Source: Conidiobolus incongruus B7586 (taxonomy: Eukaryota > Entomophthoromycota > Entomophthoromycetes > Entomophthorales > Conidiobolaceae). Taken from it: a stretch of 37,445 bases of DNA. Shown here one piece after another: positions 35,707 through 37,445 of the stretch (position 1 is the first letter of the stretch; every line of letters begins with the position of its first letter). The notes below the pieces were generated by a model. It ran no database searches and was not told the DNA's origin. It was given only the letters and a program-made list of their open reading frames with translations. The DNA is taken from NCBI GenBank assembly GCA_000697335.1, contig JNEM01016246.1, positions 1 to 37,445 on the forward strand, written 5' to 3'. A program made the translations under genes and the position numbers.

Positions 35707-37445
35707 TCGAGTTAGGATATTTAATTTTGTAAACTTACATAGTGATTTTATAAATATCTCAATAGACATTCTAACATTACACTTGATTACTACTCTTAAT
35801 TCATTTATGATATTTTTAGTATTGATTGATATTTCCATATTATACAATCATCATATTATAATATAAATACTGGATTTAATAATCATTATACATCATTATA
35901 CATCATTATACTTTATTAATCCATCTCAATATGGCGGCAATCAAATACAAAATAATTAAAATTTTAACATTTTAATATTATACATTGGTTCAAAAAGTTA
36001 GTTAATTTTGCATTTTTATTTTAACAAAATAAAAAAAGCTGGAGCAAAAATAATATCATTTTAATAATTAATATCTTCCTCTTTATTCAATAATTCAATT
36101 CTATACTAATGGTAATGGCTTAATCCTTATACATAGTTTTTACTAATCAACTTCAAAATTAAATCAATATATTTGTAATACAAAGTTAAAGTTTTATCAA
36201 ATTAATTTTTCCAAATCAAATTCTCTAACTTACCAGAACAATCATGATCACAAAGATTCATTTCTGGTGAGTGTAATGGATGGACTAATATAGACTAGTT
36301 CTTTTCAATAAGCGAACCTTTGATAATTTTATTTATATATTATAATTATTTTTATTAAAATTAAAAGGTTTTTTTAATCGAATTTTTCTGATATTAATTG
36401 ATAACAATAAATTCAAAAAATTTCATATATATATATATTAAAATTATAATTTATTTAATAAAAATAATTGAGATTTTATATCATTAATATTTAAACCTAA
36501 TAATAATGTTTATTACCTATATATAATATTGGGTTTGATATATTTAAAGATGATTTAGATTTTATTTATTTATATACTATGTTTTTTTGAAATGTATTAT
36601 ATATATATGGATTAATAATTCATTTATAAAAATAATAATTTTAATTATAGTAAAATAGATATTATAATAAAATATTTATATTAGCTATATTTTTTATATA
36701 TATAATTTTAAATTATAAATTAATATAAAATTAAAAGAAATATTGTTAATTTTTTTACTAATGTATATAGGAGATAATTAAAATATTTCTGAGCACTAAT
36801 TGAATTTTTTTTGTAAATAAATTTAAGATTACCTAAACAAAATAATTCTTTAAATTAGATTTTCCAATTTTAAATCTATTAAATTATTTTACATTATTAA
36901 AATTATAATGTTTTTTGCCATTATCTAATAATATATTTTTATGAATTCTTGATAAAAAAATTTATATCAAAAAATTTTTATAATTATTTTTTATTTAATT
37001 TCTGATATAATTTGTACTATATTTTTAGTGAAAATGATTTAACCATTCAATTATTTATAATCATTTAAAATAATATTAAAATATTAATGAAACTATAATA
37101 TATAATAATTTTTAATTATTATATAAAACTTTTATAATTAATGAATATATCATTATAATAATAATATTCTTTTTTTATATAAATATTTCCATCCTAATTT
37201 TGCTATATAAATTAATAAATAGTTATAAAAAATATTTTATTAACTATATTATAATATTTTAATTGCTTGGTAATCAATAAATATTATATATAATATTTTA
37301 AATAAATTATAAAAAAATATATATGAATATTTATTAAAAATTTCTTTTTTAATAATATAATAAAAAAATATATTTTTAGTAAATAATTGATATTAATTAA
37401 TATTTATTATTAATTTAATAATTAAATGATTTATATATTAAACTA
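35707..37445. other. AT-rich 3' region, no gene seen
   Basis: Downstream of KRR1. It holds a short tandem repeat (35881-35911) and then sequence that becomes extremely AT-rich from about 36330 to the window end, similar in texture to the decayed transposon stretches, but I could not align it convincingly to any of them. Confidence 0.5.
35881..35911. repeat. CATCATTATA short tandem repeat
   Basis: Three consecutive near-perfect 10-mers (CATCATTATA; the first begins AATCATTATA) about 175 bp after the KRR1 stop. Probably in or next to the 3' untranslated region. Confidence 0.8.

Noticed and set aside
36900-36935. TTTTTGCCATTATCTAATAA resembling the end of the TA-flanked family
   Set aside because: The match stops after about 20 bp and neither flank aligns with copies A or B.

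Overview
The window is a very AT-rich piece of fungal nuclear genome. The evidence is a set of Zn2Cys6 'zinc cluster' transcription factors, which are largely fungal; a VPS53 gene and a KRR1 gene with short introns (about 50 nt, branch sites of TACTAAT/CTAAT type); and Tc1/mariner-type transposon relics. One intron in the BRCT gene looks like a U12-type AT-AC intron. That class is lost from most Dikarya, so an early-diverging fungus is more likely than a yeast or mould (for instance an Entomophthoromycotina relative). This placement is inference and rests on no database search.

Layout: 1-2563 holds two Tc1-like transposon relics, one nested inside the other in opposite orientation. Positions 2575-3930 are a decayed zinc-cluster gene abutting the outer transposon. 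Positions 5322-8510 are a 12-exon gene for a six-BRCT protein (869 aa predicted). From 9750 to 28336 lie five more members of the zinc-cluster family, all on the minus strand: intact (9750-11489), broken and split by a 1.4 kb TA-flanked element (13497-16550), intact (19125-20846), broken (21928-23569), intact (26612-28336). A second, shorter copy of the 1.4 kb element lies at 29629-30641. Then come VPS53 (31072-33495, minus, three exons) and KRR1 (34421-35706, plus, four exons), divergently transcribed from a 925 bp spacer. The last 1.7 kb is AT-rich and shows no gene.

How they work together: VPS53 (endosome-to-Golgi tethering), KRR1 (40S ribosome assembly) and the BRCT scaffold (probable DNA-damage/replication role) are unrelated conserved genes. 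The zinc-cluster family is a local tandem expansion with ongoing gene death. Its two closest intact members share a promoter box about 112-116 bp upstream of the ATG, also present in weaker form before one pseudogene. The most notable observations are the U12-type intron, the nested IR/DR Tc1 elements, the matched pair of unnamed TA-flanked elements, and the alternating intact/broken paralogue array with shared upstream sequence.
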